Below are positions 8,697 through 16,197 of a DNA stretch of 20,200 bases, piece by piece. Origin of the DNA: JBBRFH01 sp038224615 (GTDB lineage Bacteria; Planctomycetota; Phycisphaerae; Tepidisphaerales; Tepidisphaeraceae); contig JBBRFH010000020.1 in assembly GCA_038224615.1 (NCBI GenBank), forward strand, positions 1-20,200. The letters are read 5' to 3'. The notes beneath the pieces were generated by a model. The model did not search any database. It had not been told where the DNA came from and was given only the letters and a program-made list of their open reading frames with translations. Position numbers and translations under genes: made by a program. Numbering within the stretch: position 1 is the first letter of the stretch; each line of letters begins with the position of its first letter.

Positions 8697-8760
8697 TAGG
8701 GCGGGATGATAATCCCGCCGTCGTTGGTCGAGCAAGCGGCGGGATTGCCATCCCGCCCTA
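8697..8760. repeat. Nested palindromic repeat element
   Basis: The arms 8697-8720 and 8737-8760 are inverted copies matching at 22 of 24 bases, with a 16-base spacer. Each arm is itself a hairpin of GGCGGGA with TCCCGCC. The design, two palindromic arms facing each other, is the same as at 2569-2681, although the words differ. Confidence 0.88.
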
Positions 8761-8889
8761 CAAAGCTGCACAGGTCTGCGGAGTGCCGTCGACTTGTACC
8801 ACCCGGCCCTATTAGGCGCTTGTCGGGGCGGGAGGCGGGTGGCATGCGATCGAAGCGACGGGACCTTCGGAAGCGGGCGGAGTGTGTGG

Positions 8890-8895
8890 TAGAAT
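8890..8895 (+). promoter_or_regulatory. Candidate -10 box of recR giving a leaderless transcript
   Basis: TAGAAT matches the -10 consensus at 5 of 6 and ends nine bases before the ATG at 8905. Transcription would start at about 8902, on or beside the start codon. There is no Shine-Dalgarno and only a poor -35 (TTCGGA, 8866-8871). Confidence 0.4.
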
Positions 8896-8904
8896 CGCTG
8901 GGTG

Positions 8905-9510
8905 ATGTCGAACTACACACACTCGATCCAGCACCTGATGAACCTGCTCGCCAGCCTGCCCGGCATCGGCATGCGGTCGGCGGAGCGGATTGCGTTTCAT
9001 ATTCTCAAGCAGACGCCCGAGGATGCGCTGGTGCTGGCCGACGCGATCCGCGACGTGAAGACCAAGATCAGGCACTGCAGCACATGCTACAACCTGACCG
9101 AGTCCGACCCGTGCGCGATCTGCCAGGACGCCAATCGCGATCATTCACTGGTGTGTGTCGTCGAACAACCCAAGGACCTGCTCTCGCTGGAGGCGGCCAA
9201 TCTCTTTAAGGGCGTGTACCACGTTTTGCTCGGCCGGCTCGCGCCGCTGGAGGGGATCGAGCCGGGCGACCTGACCATCGACCCGCTCATGGCGCGGCTG
9301 GCCGGGGGCGAGATCAAGGAAATCATCATGGGCACCAACCCCACGATGGAAGGCGACACCACCGCGCTGCACATCCAGAACCTCGTGCAGCAGCGCTTCC
9401 CGGATATCCACGTCACCCGCCTGGCCCGCGGGCTGGCGAGCGGGTCGAGTATCGAGCACGCCAACCGCAACATGCTTGCCGAGGCGATCGCGGGCAGGCA
9501 GCGGGTGTGA
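8905..9510 (+). CDS. recR: Recombination mediator protein RecR
   Basis: The protein has 201 residues, the usual RecR length. RecR works with RecO (and RecF) to load RecA on gapped DNA during recombinational repair. The family parts appear in order. A helix-hairpin-helix lies at about 14-34 (LASLPGIGMRSAERIAFHIL). A four-cysteine zinc finger uses C58-x2-C61 and C70-x2-C73. A TOPRIM domain follows (about 82-172; VCVVEQPKDLLSLE with E87). The C-terminal segment TRLARGLASGSSIEHAN (171-187) is diagnostic. I chose the ATG at 8905; a GTG directly before it at 8902 is equally possible. No ribosome site is visible, and the promoter candidate suggests a leaderless message. The frequent partner gene dnaX or a YbaB gene is not next to it here. 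Confidence 0.96.
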   Translation: MSNYTHSIQHLMNLLASLPGIGMRSAERIAFHILKQTPEDALVLADAIRDVKTKIRHCSTCYNLTESDPCAICQDANRDHSLVCVVEQPKDLLSLEAANLFKGVYHVLLGRLAPLEGIEPGDLTIDPLMARLAGGEIKEIIMGTNPTMEGDTTALHIQNLVQQRFPDIHVTRLARGLASGSSIEHANRNMLAEAIAGRQRV

Positions 9511-9531
9511 CGGGGATCGCAGGAGTGGAAC

Positions 9532-9557
9532 CACGAATCTGCACGAATCGCACGAAT
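9532..9557. repeat. Three spaced CACGAAT words
   Basis: CACGAAT occurs at 9532, 9542 and 9551, at nine- to ten-base spacing, just after recR. A small hairpin follows (AACCCG/CGGGTT, 9564-9569 with 9577-9582). Spacing close to one helical turn would suit a DNA-binding protein. A degenerate copy of an intergenic repeat family is equally likely. Confidence 0.5.
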
Positions 9558-9745
9558 TGGGGAAACCCGCATTTATCGGGTTGGTACGAACACTCGAACG
9601 TTGGATCCGGCGTCGGCGACCCCTTTCGTGACTGATTTGCGCTAACGCTCGTCGGTCGGCCTTGTACAATGACCGGCGGCAATAAAGCGTGCGCCTGTGG
9701 CGTTATGAGCTGGGGCGATCGAACACGGACCGAGGGACGCGACCG

Positions 9746-11212
9746 ATGGCCAAGCTGTACCCCCAACTCGAGCCGTTCAGCGCGACGTCCTCGGACGAGT
9801 GGGACCGCGTGAAGGTCTCGCACCTGCTCAGCCGCGCCGCCTGGGGTGGCACGCCCGAGCAGATCGACCACTTCCTCGAGATCGGCCCGCGCGCCGCCGT
9901 TGACGAGCTGCTCGATTTCCCCGACGGCGGGGCAGATCTGATCGCGCAGAACGACGTGCCCGATCTCTCGCAGATCGAAGGGTATCCCAAGAGCTTTGCC
10001 GACCGCCGCAAACTCTTTGAAGGCAAGTCGGCCGAGGAACGCCAGCTCGTTCAGCAGCGGCTTAACCAGGCCAATCAGCAGGCGCTGCGCGCCATCGTCA
10101 TCTGGTGGATGAAACAGATGGTGGGCGGGCAATATCCGCTGCACGAAAAGCTCGTCTTTTTCTGGCACGGCCACTTTACGACGTCGGCGCGGGATGAACG
10201 CAGCGCCTGGCTGATGTGGCAGCAGAACGAAACGCTCCGCACGCACGCCGCGGGCAACTTCGGCAAGTTCGTGAAAGCGATCTCGCGCGATCCGGCGATG
10301 CTGGATTACCTCAACAACCAGCAGAACCGCAAGGCCCATCCCAACGAGAATTACGCCCGCGAATTGATGGAGCTGTTCACGCTCGGCATCGGCAACTACA
10401 CCGAGAACGACATCAAGGAAGTCGCCCGCGCCTTCACCGGTTGGGCGCACGACGGCGAAGGGTTCATCTACCGCAAGTTCGATCACGACGACGACGCCAA
10501 GACCGTTTTCGGGAAGCAGGGCAACTTCGACGGCGACGACGTCCTGGACATCATCCTGCAACAGCGCGCCTGCGCCACCTACATCGCCAGCCGATTGTGG
10601 CGATTCTTCGTCAGCGATGAACTCGATCCGCCGATCGTCACCGGCCTCGGCGACCTTCTGCGCGACAACAATTACGAGCTTCGGCCGATGATCCGCACCC
10701 TGCTGGCGAGCAAGGCGTTCTACGCGCCGACGAACGTCGGTGTGCAGATCAAGAGCCCAGTGCAGTTGGTGATCAGCACCGTGCGATCGCTCGGCGTGGC
10801 GGTGCCCGACTACGGAAGGCTCTATGGGTCGCTCGACCAGATGGGCCAGATCCCGCTCATGCCCCCGAACGTCAAAGGCTGGCCGGGCGGTCGGCTGTGG
10901 ATCAACACCAGCACGCTCTTCGTCCGCCAGAACACCGCGCTCTGGCTCGCTGGCGGCGAACCGATCGTGAGCGGCCGGAAGTTGATGGATCGCGCCAATC
11001 GCAACCAGAAGAATCGCCCGAACGTCGCCGTCGAATCCGAGGGCACGCCGAGCGAGATCGTTGACGCATGGATCGAGCGTCTCGTCCAACGTCCTATCGA
11101 CCCCAGCCGCCGTGAGATCCTGATCGGGTCGATCGGGAAAAAGCCGACGGAAGAATCCGTTCGTGCGATGATCAACCTGATATTGTCGATGCCGGAGTAC
11201 CAACTTTGCTGA
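9746..11212 (+). CDS. DUF1800 family protein
   Basis: The protein has 488 residues from the ATG at 9746, chosen for GAGGGA about nine bases upstream. An in-frame GTG 19 codons earlier was rejected. Family marks are HLLSRAAWGG (26-35), FFWHGHFTTS (138-147), NENYARELMELFTLG (200-214), DIKEVARAFTGW (222-233) and PNVKGWPGG (374-382). DUF1800 proteins are uncharacterised, very common in planctomycetes, and almost always paired with a DUF1501 gene, as here (84-bp gap, same strand). No signal peptide or membrane span is visible, although its partner has a Tat signal. The gap to the partner is filled by a long inverted repeat. A TACAAT box at 9665-9670 may be part of its promoter. The biochemical function is unknown. 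Confidence 0.92.
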   Translation: MAKLYPQLEPFSATSSDEWDRVKVSHLLSRAAWGGTPEQIDHFLEIGPRAAVDELLDFPDGGADLIAQNDVPDLSQIEGYPKSFADRRKLFEGKSAEERQLVQQRLNQANQQALRAIVIWWMKQMVGGQYPLHEKLVFFWHGHFTTSARDERSAWLMWQQNETLRTHAAGNFGKFVKAISRDPAMLDYLNNQQNRKAHPNENYARELMELFTLGIGNYTENDIKEVARAFTGWAHDGEGFIYRKFDHDDDAKTVFGKQGNFDGDDVLDIILQQRACATYIASRLWRFFVSDELDPPIVTGLGDLLRDNNYELRPMIRTLLASKAFYAPTNVGVQIKSPVQLVISTVRSLGVAVPDYGRLYGSLDQMGQIPLMPPNVKGWPGGRLWINTSTLFVRQNTALWLAGGEPIVSGRKLMDRANRNQKNRPNVAVESEGTPSEIVDAWIERLVQRPIDPSRREILIGSIGKKPTEESVRAMINLILSMPEYQLC

Positions 11213-11229
11213 GGATGGGCCTTAGGGCT

Positions 11230-11289
11230 TAGGCCTTGGGCCTTGGTGGAAATGCCCACTAAGGCCCACGGCCCAAGGCTCAAGGCCTA
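11230..11289. repeat. Long inverted repeat between DUF1800 and DUF1501
   Basis: The bases 11230-11246 (TAGGCCTTGGGCCTTGG) pair with 11273-11289 at 16 of 17 positions. An alternative inner stem of 12 bp (11238-11249 with 11256-11267, one G-T pair) has a six-base loop. The whole 11214-11290 stretch is built from GGCCTT/AAGGCC words. It fills the intercistronic gap and ends seven bases before the next start. Confidence 0.8.
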
Positions 11290-11296
11290 CAACCGC

Positions 11297-12607
11297 ATGA
11301 CCCCATCCCACACCCGCCGCATTTTTCTTCAGAAGGGGCTGACGCTCGTCAGCGCCGCCGTCACGGTGCCGATGTTTATTGACTCGACGGTGTGGGCACT
11401 GGCCGACCCGCTCGATACGAAGCGCACGCAGCAGGCATCGGGCAAGGATGGCAAGATCCTCGTCGTCGTCCAGATGTCTGGAGGCAACGACGGGCTCAAC
11501 ACCGTCGTCCCCTACGCCGATGACGCCTACTACCGCGCCCGGCCGGGCATTGGGCAGGCGAAGGACAAGCTCCACAAGCTCAACAACTACATCGGCCTGC
11601 ATCCCAATCTCGCGCCGCTCAAGGCGATGTACGATGACGGGATGGCGTCGGTGATCCAGGGTGTCGGGTATCCGAATCCCAACCGCTCGCATTTCCGTTC
11701 GATGGACATCTGGCACACCGCCCAACCTGAAAAGGAGACGGCCACCAGCGGCTGGCTCGGCCGATACTTCGACAACACCTGCGAAGGCCAAGACCCGCAG
11801 GAAGGCGTCTGCATCGGCGGGCAGGCGCCGCTGGCGCTCAAGGGCGAGAAGACCCAGCCGTTGAGCTTCGAGCGCCCCGAGAACTTCCGCTACAACGGGC
11901 CTGACAAGGAGCGCTACCACGATCTCAATTCGAGCAAAGGCATGGACGCGCAGGCCCAGCAGAACGTGAAGTCCGGCGTCGCCACCTCGAAGCGCCCCGC
12001 GATCATCACCCCCGGAAGCCAGCTCGAGTTCCTCACCCGCACTGCGATGGACGCCCAGGTCAGCAGCGACAAGATCAATAAGATCCTGAACGAGTACCAG
12101 ACCAAGAACAGTTACCCCAACAACGAGTACGGCAACGGCCTGCGGACGATCGCCGCGATGATTAAGGGCGAGATGCCGACGCGCGTCTACTACGTCAGCC
12201 TCGGCGGGTTCGACACGCACGCCAATCAGGGCGGACGGCACGACAATCTGATGCGCGATTTTGCCCAGGGCGTCGACGCATTCTGGAAGGACATCAAGGA
12301 ACAGAAGAACGAGCAGCGCGTCGTGATGATGTGCTTCAGCGAGTTCGGCCGACGCGTCGAGCAGAACGCGTCCGGCGGCACCGACCATGGGGCGGCGGCG
12401 CCGATGTTCCTCTTCGGCCCGGCGATCGCGAAGAAAGCCGGCATCGTCGGCCAGCACCCGAGCCTCACCCAACTCGACAACGGCGACCTCAAGTTCGCCA
12501 TCGACTTCCGAACCGTCTACGCCAGCATCCTTGAGAACTGGCTGGAGACGCCCAGCAAGCCGATCCTCGGCCAGCAGTTCAAGACGATGCCGATCTTCAG
12601 GACTTAA
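11297..12607 (+). CDS. DUF1501 family protein with Tat signal
   Basis: The protein has 436 residues from the ATG at 11297, which puts a twin-arginine signal (TRRIFLQKGLTLVSAAV, 6-22) at the N-terminus as the family requires. An upstream in-frame TTG lies inside the repeat element and was rejected. The ribosome site is weak. Family marks are QMSGGNDGLNTVVPY (59-73), YIGLHPNLAPL (98-108), NPNRSHFRSMDIWHT (127-141), GGFDTHANQGGRHDN from about 303 (D306, H308), SEFGRR (348-353) and TDHG (D363, H364). The motif layout recalls the alkaline-phosphatase/sulfatase superfamily, with Asp and His as possible metal ligands. That is a family-level inference. It is probably exported folded and forms a functional pair with the DUF1800 gene upstream. 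Substrate and role are unknown. Confidence 0.92.
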   Translation: MTPSHTRRIFLQKGLTLVSAAVTVPMFIDSTVWALADPLDTKRTQQASGKDGKILVVVQMSGGNDGLNTVVPYADDAYYRARPGIGQAKDKLHKLNNYIGLHPNLAPLKAMYDDGMASVIQGVGYPNPNRSHFRSMDIWHTAQPEKETATSGWLGRYFDNTCEGQDPQEGVCIGGQAPLALKGEKTQPLSFERPENFRYNGPDKERYHDLNSSKGMDAQAQQNVKSGVATSKRPAIITPGSQLEFLTRTAMDAQVSSDKINKILNEYQTKNSYPNNEYGNGLRTIAAMIKGEMPTRVYYVSLGGFDTHANQGGRHDNLMRDFAQGVDAFWKDIKEQKNEQRVVMMCFSEFGRRVEQNASGGTDHGAAAPMFLFGPAIAKKAGIVGQHPSLTQLDNGDLKFAIDFRTVYASILENWLETPSKPILGQQFKTMPIFRT

Positions 12608-12678
12608 CCCGCCGAGAGCGCCGCGGCCGGCTCACGGCCTGCAAGCGGCCAGGCTCGCCAGGATGAGCGATCCCACGA

Positions 12679-13950
12679 TCACGCCGCAGTGGTGCCCAGG
12701 TTCGCGCCGGTTCGCTCCTCGCCTGCGGAGACGGTGATGGTGATGTAGTTGGTGGGGGAGTTGCTGAGTTTGAAGCCGTCGGAGAATACACGCGTGATGT
12801 TGTACGTGCCGGCGGCGAGTCCGGTGAAGGTGTAGACGCCGTCGTCGTTGGACATGGTTGCACGTTCGCCGGCGTCGATCCTGCCGTTGGCATTGGTGTC
12901 GATGTAGACCGTGCGAGCGCCTGTCACTGCCTGCCAGCGCGACCAGATGCCGTCGCCGTCCCCGTCGTTCCAGAGCGTGCCGGTGATCGTCGCAGGCGCC
13001 GTCTCGTCAGTGGTTGGGAGCGTCGCGGCGATCCGTTGGAAGGATGAAAAGGCGTTGTAGAATGGCGTGTTTCGCGTTCCGTCGCGGTTGAGAATACCGG
13101 CCGGTCCCGCGAGCGTCGGAACCGTGCGCAACGCGTAGTAGTAGTTGTAAGCGAAGATGCGGTTGATCGATGGGTACGCGTCCTGGACCGCCTGCGCCCA
13201 ATTCTCCGGCGCGTCGTCTTCAAACCCGCGGACGTTCCACTCGCTGGCGATGATCGGCCGTCGTCCGGCGACGATCTCGTTCACCAGCGCCACGCGCCGC
13301 TTCACCACCGACACGCCTCGGCCGTAGGGGTGATAGCCGACGTAGTCGGTGTAGCTGAGGATGCCGTAGCTGATCATCTCGGCGACGTCATCGGGATTCC
13401 AGCTCGGGGCCGCCGAGACGACTTTCTCTCCTGCGGCGTGCAGGGCGCGGGCGGCGGGTTTCAGAAAATCACTGACGTACGACTTCAGCGTTCCGTCCCA
13501 ATACCGGGCGTGGTCAGGCTCATTGCCGATCTCCCAGCGATCGACGGAGGCTTTGAGCTGCGGGTTGCTCAGGGCCCACTCGAACCACGCTTTCACGTCC
13601 GCCGGATCGGTGTCGGCGCCGTCCTTGGTTTGAATGACCAGCATGACGTCGAAGCCGCGTCGCTTGTAGTCCAGCGCCCGCTGCAGCACGCCGCCCCACA
13701 CGGGCGTCTTGGTGAAGTCGGCGTCGTGCCAGAGGCGGACGGTCGTCACGCCCAGTTGTTTCATAACGGGCGTGGACTTGAGCATGAACGCGGTCGAGCC
13801 GTCGTTGACGTTGATGCCGATGGCACCGTCGTCGACCGCCATCATCCGCCGCAGGTCCAGTGCCTCGATGTGCGGCCGTCCGATCAGGGAACGATCGGCG
13901 CGGGCGCCATTGGTCTTTGTGCTGAAGTAGTCGCGAAGCTTCTGGAGCAT
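12679..13950 (-). CDS. Clan GH-A-like glycoside hydrolase with LEPR-XLL-like N-terminus and SdrD-B-like domain
   Basis: The protein has 423 residues. The N-terminus has no ordinary signal peptide but carries RPHIEALDLRRMMAVDDG (25-42). This resembles the LEPR-XLL motif found near the N-terminus of many planctomycete surface proteins. A (beta/alpha)8-type domain follows (about 45-310). WEIGNEPD (139-146) supplies the likely acid/base E144 and ASEWNV (235-240) the likely nucleophile E237, the arrangement of clan GH-A retaining enzymes (GH5/GH39-like). The C-terminal part (about 318-420) is an SdrD-B/Cna-B-like beta domain, with TITGTLWNDGDGDGIW, IDTNANGRIDAGE (a Ca-binding-type Asp/Asn loop) and YTFTGLAAGTYNIT. 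It is probably exported and acts on polysaccharide outside the cytoplasm; the substrate is unknown. It converges with the DUF1501 gene (71-bp gap). Only a poorly spaced GAAGG precedes the start. Confidence 0.85.
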   Translation of the reverse strand: MLQKLRDYFSTKTNGARADRSLIGRPHIEALDLRRMMAVDDGAIGINVNDGSTAFMLKSTPVMKQLGVTTVRLWHDADFTKTPVWGGVLQRALDYKRRGFDVMLVIQTKDGADTDPADVKAWFEWALSNPQLKASVDRWEIGNEPDHARYWDGTLKSYVSDFLKPAARALHAAGEKVVSAAPSWNPDDVAEMISYGILSYTDYVGYHPYGRGVSVVKRRVALVNEIVAGRRPIIASEWNVRGFEDDAPENWAQAVQDAYPSINRIFAYNYYYALRTVPTLAGPAGILNRDGTRNTPFYNAFSSFQRIAATLPTTDETAPATITGTLWNDGDGDGIWSRWQAVTGARTVYIDTNANGRIDAGERATMSNDDGVYTFTGLAAGTYNITRVFSDGFKLSNSPTNYITITVSAGEERTGANLGTTAA

Positions 13951-14118
13951 GGCCTTCTTCTATTCTGACATGCGACGGATCCGACCGACCCGATCGCCCT
14001 GGCGCGAGGCGGCGTGGTCCGATAGGCGTGCAATACGAGCAATGCACCCGATGGCTCCACACGCCGCAGGACGTCCGTCTTTATCGGCCACTGCTCGTGC
14101 GATTGTTCAGACGCATCG

Positions 14119-14186
14119 GCACGTTCCGATAATCGGACGTGCGCGGACTGCGCGCGGTACCGTGCAGCCCGTGATTATCGGATGTG
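14119..14186. repeat. Palindrome plus degenerate second copy upstream of the glycosidase
   Basis: TCCGATAATCGGA (14125-14137) is a perfect odd palindrome, flanked by GCACG and CGTGC (14119-14142, one bulged T). Forty-five bases on, ATTATCGGATGTG (14174-14186) repeats its right half ATAATCGGACGTG (14129-14141) at 11 of 13 bases. It lies 170-235 bases before the glycosidase start and 50-120 bases after the ClC stop. It could be an operator or a palindromic repeat. The rest of the 287-bp gap 13951-14237 shows nothing else. Confidence 0.6.
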
Positions 14187-14237
14187 GACAACGGCGTCGG
14201 GGCGACCGAGCGGAGCCCCCGACGCCTGGGATCGTAT

Positions 14238-16106
14238 CTACCGGCCGAGCCAATGCTTTTGCGTGTGCCGCAACAGCGCATCACGCGTCACCAAGCCAAT
14301 CGTCTTTGTCGGATCGTATTCCAGACCGATCGGCATGGCATGGACTTCGTATTTCACGAACGCGTCGAAGAGGCTGGCGAGGTTCTCGGTGTGGCGCATG
14401 GGCTTGACGTCGCTGCGCATGACTTCGCCGACGGTGAGCAGGGGGATCGCGGCGTTGTCGATTAGCACCTGCTGCAGTTCGTCGGTGGTCAGGATGCCAC
14501 GGTAGGTGCCCTTGGCATCGGTCACGATGAAGTCGCTGCGGTCCATATCGCCGGCGAGATCGATGGCGCGTTGGATAGGGTCACTGGTCAGTAGGGGGAT
14601 GAGCGGTTCAAGAGGCAGATGGTCGATCGTGTATTTGCGCAGGACGGACATGTCCTGCGCCGCCTCGGTAAAGATGCCGCGGTGGCGGAGCGAGAGCGTG
14701 TAGATCGAGTCGGCCATCAACGAGCGGGCGACGCCGTGTGCGGTAACGGTCGTGAGCATCGCCGGCACCATCACGCCGGGAGAGAGCGTGAGCTCAAAGA
14801 GGATAAGGATCGACGCCAGCGGCGCGTGGACAACCGCGCCCAGGCAGGCGCCCATGCCGATGATCGCGAACATTGGCGCATGCGAGGGAGAAGCGCCGAG
14901 CATTGGCATGACGGTGCCGAGCAACTCGCCCGATGCCGCCCCCAGGAACAGCGCCGGCGCGATGACGCCGCCCGATCCACCCGAGCCCAGCGTGATGCTG
15001 GTGGCGGCGATCTTCAGCACTAGCAACCCGAGTACCATGCCAAGGATCGCACGCGGGCTGATGAGGCTGGCAAACGAGCCGTCCAACATGGTGCGGATGA
15101 CGCCATACCCGTCGCCGAGGAACGCGGGCATGGGGTAGATGTGGAAGGGAAACGGCTTGGGCAGTTGCAGGACCCAACCAAAGAAAACGACGAAGCCGAC
15201 GCCCATGAGCCCGACGATCGCGCCGCCGATCGCAGGACGAAAGGCGCCGAAACGCTTGAGCGGGGCGAAGAGGCGTTCGCTCAGGAGCATGGACTTGGTT
15301 AAGCCCACGCCGACGACACCGCAGATCACGCCGAGCAGGACGAACTGCATCGCCAACGACAGCGTGGTGGCGAACTCGGGCCGGATCATCTCCGGCGGCA
15401 CGCCGAAGATCGCGGTGTAGCCTCTCCCGTGGTTGAGGCGTTCAAAGATCCAGTGTGTGGCGACGTTGCCGACGATGCTCGCGACGACGACCGGGACGAG
15501 TGTGCGGACCGAGAAATCGCGCAGAATCACTTCGAGCGTGAACAGCACGCCCCCGATCGGGCAATTAAAGATCGCGCTGATTCCCGCGGCGGTTCCGCAG
15601 CCGACCAGCAGGGGCATTCGGTGGCGCCCGATTCCAATCACTTGGCCGACAAAACTGCTGACGGCGGCGCCGATCTGGATGATCGGGCCCTCGGCCCCAC
15701 AACTGCCGCCGGTGCCGATGGTGATCGCACTGGTGAGGATCTTCTCGATTGCGGTGATCGGCTTCTGAAAGCCGCGTGTACGGATCACCGACTCGATGAC
15801 GTCGACCACGCCGTGGCCACCCTCGCCACGAATGAGCACCTTCGAGATGATCCCAACCACGAGCCCGCCGGCTGCGGGTAAGACAATCAGCAGCCAGAGG
15901 CCGTGTTCATACAGCCACTCGCCGCGCGCCTCGTAGAGCACGCGTTTGAGGAACTCGATCAATTCGTGGAACGCGACGGCGGCGATGCTGGTGAGCAGGC
16001 CGATCACTGCGGCGACCGGCAGCAGGCCAACGTCCTCCCGAACGCCCACTGTTGCGAGCAGTCGCTTGGCGAGGACTTTCAAACGTGCGGGCAGAATCGG
16101 CTGCAT
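14238..16106 (-). CDS. ClC-family chloride channel/transporter with two CBS domains
   Basis: The protein has 622 residues. The ClC membrane domain (about 25-470) shows the selectivity and gating signature GTGGSCGAEGPI (131-142), with the gating glutamate E139. It also shows NCPIGGVLFTLEV (181-193) and GSGGSGGVIAPALFLGAASG (374-393). The position equivalent to the proton glutamate E203 of the E. coli exchanger is V193 (LEV), as in channel-type members. Passive anion conduction is therefore possible, though some exchangers also lack that Glu. Two CBS domains follow (about 484-550 and 560-612), the usual adenine-nucleotide-sensing module. It sits alone on the minus strand, 91 bases downstream of marR in the direction of transcription and with no strong ribosome site at its ATG. 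Transport of another halide such as fluoride is less likely, because the CLC-F signature is not apparent. Confidence 0.94.
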   Translation of the reverse strand: MQPILPARLKVLAKRLLATVGVREDVGLLPVAAVIGLLTSIAAVAFHELIEFLKRVLYEARGEWLYEHGLWLLIVLPAAGGLVVGIISKVLIRGEGGHGVVDVIESVIRTRGFQKPITAIEKILTSAITIGTGGSCGAEGPIIQIGAAVSSFVGQVIGIGRHRMPLLVGCGTAAGISAIFNCPIGGVLFTLEVILRDFSVRTLVPVVVASIVGNVATHWIFERLNHGRGYTAIFGVPPEMIRPEFATTLSLAMQFVLLGVICGVVGVGLTKSMLLSERLFAPLKRFGAFRPAIGGAIVGLMGVGFVVFFGWVLQLPKPFPFHIYPMPAFLGDGYGVIRTMLDGSFASLISPRAILGMVLGLLVLKIAATSITLGSGGSGGVIAPALFLGAASGELLGTVMPMLGASPSHAPMFAIIGMGACLGAVVHAPLASILILFELTLSPGVMVPAMLTTVTAHGVARSLMADSIYTLSLRHRGIFTEAAQDMSVLRKYTIDHLPLEPLIPLLTSDPIQRAIDLAGDMDRSDFIVTDAKGTYRGILTTDELQQVLIDNAAIPLLTVGEVMRSDVKPMRHTENLASLFDAFVKYEVHAMPIGLEYDPTKTIGLVTRDALLRHTQKHWLGR

Positions 16107-16197
16107 GACGACGCGACAACGATAGCGGCGTTGGTGACGCGAGCAAACTGGAAGCGGAATCAGCGGAAACCGGAAACCGGGTCCCGGACCGGGCCTT

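Larger units (their letters stand above)
8472..8904. other. Repeat-rich gap between the glycosyltransferase and recR
   Basis: The 433-bp gap holds two inverted-repeat elements (8487-8540 and 8697-8760) and a -10-like box next to recR (8890-8895). Between them (8541-8696) open frames exist on both strands but show no ribosome site or recognisable domain. They contain palindrome-derived words such as GTGCCTGTGCTCGGCAC. I see no gene here. Confidence 0.6.

Noticed and set aside
8356..8751. 131-codon minus-strand frame in the gap before recR
   Set aside because: It overlaps the end of the glycosyltransferase and two palindromic elements. Its low-complexity Arg/Ser/Pro/Ala composition is that of translated repeats.
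9580..9640. Possible tRNA after recR because of TTGGTACGAACACTCGAACG-like words
   Set aside because: No cloverleaf with matching acceptor, anticodon and T arms can be drawn.
9413..11203. 596-codon open frame on the minus strand
   Set aside because: It lies opposite recR and DUF1800, both with clear family motifs. Its translation is Arg/Val/Asp/Ala/His-rich with no domain, as expected from the complement of high-GC coding sequence.
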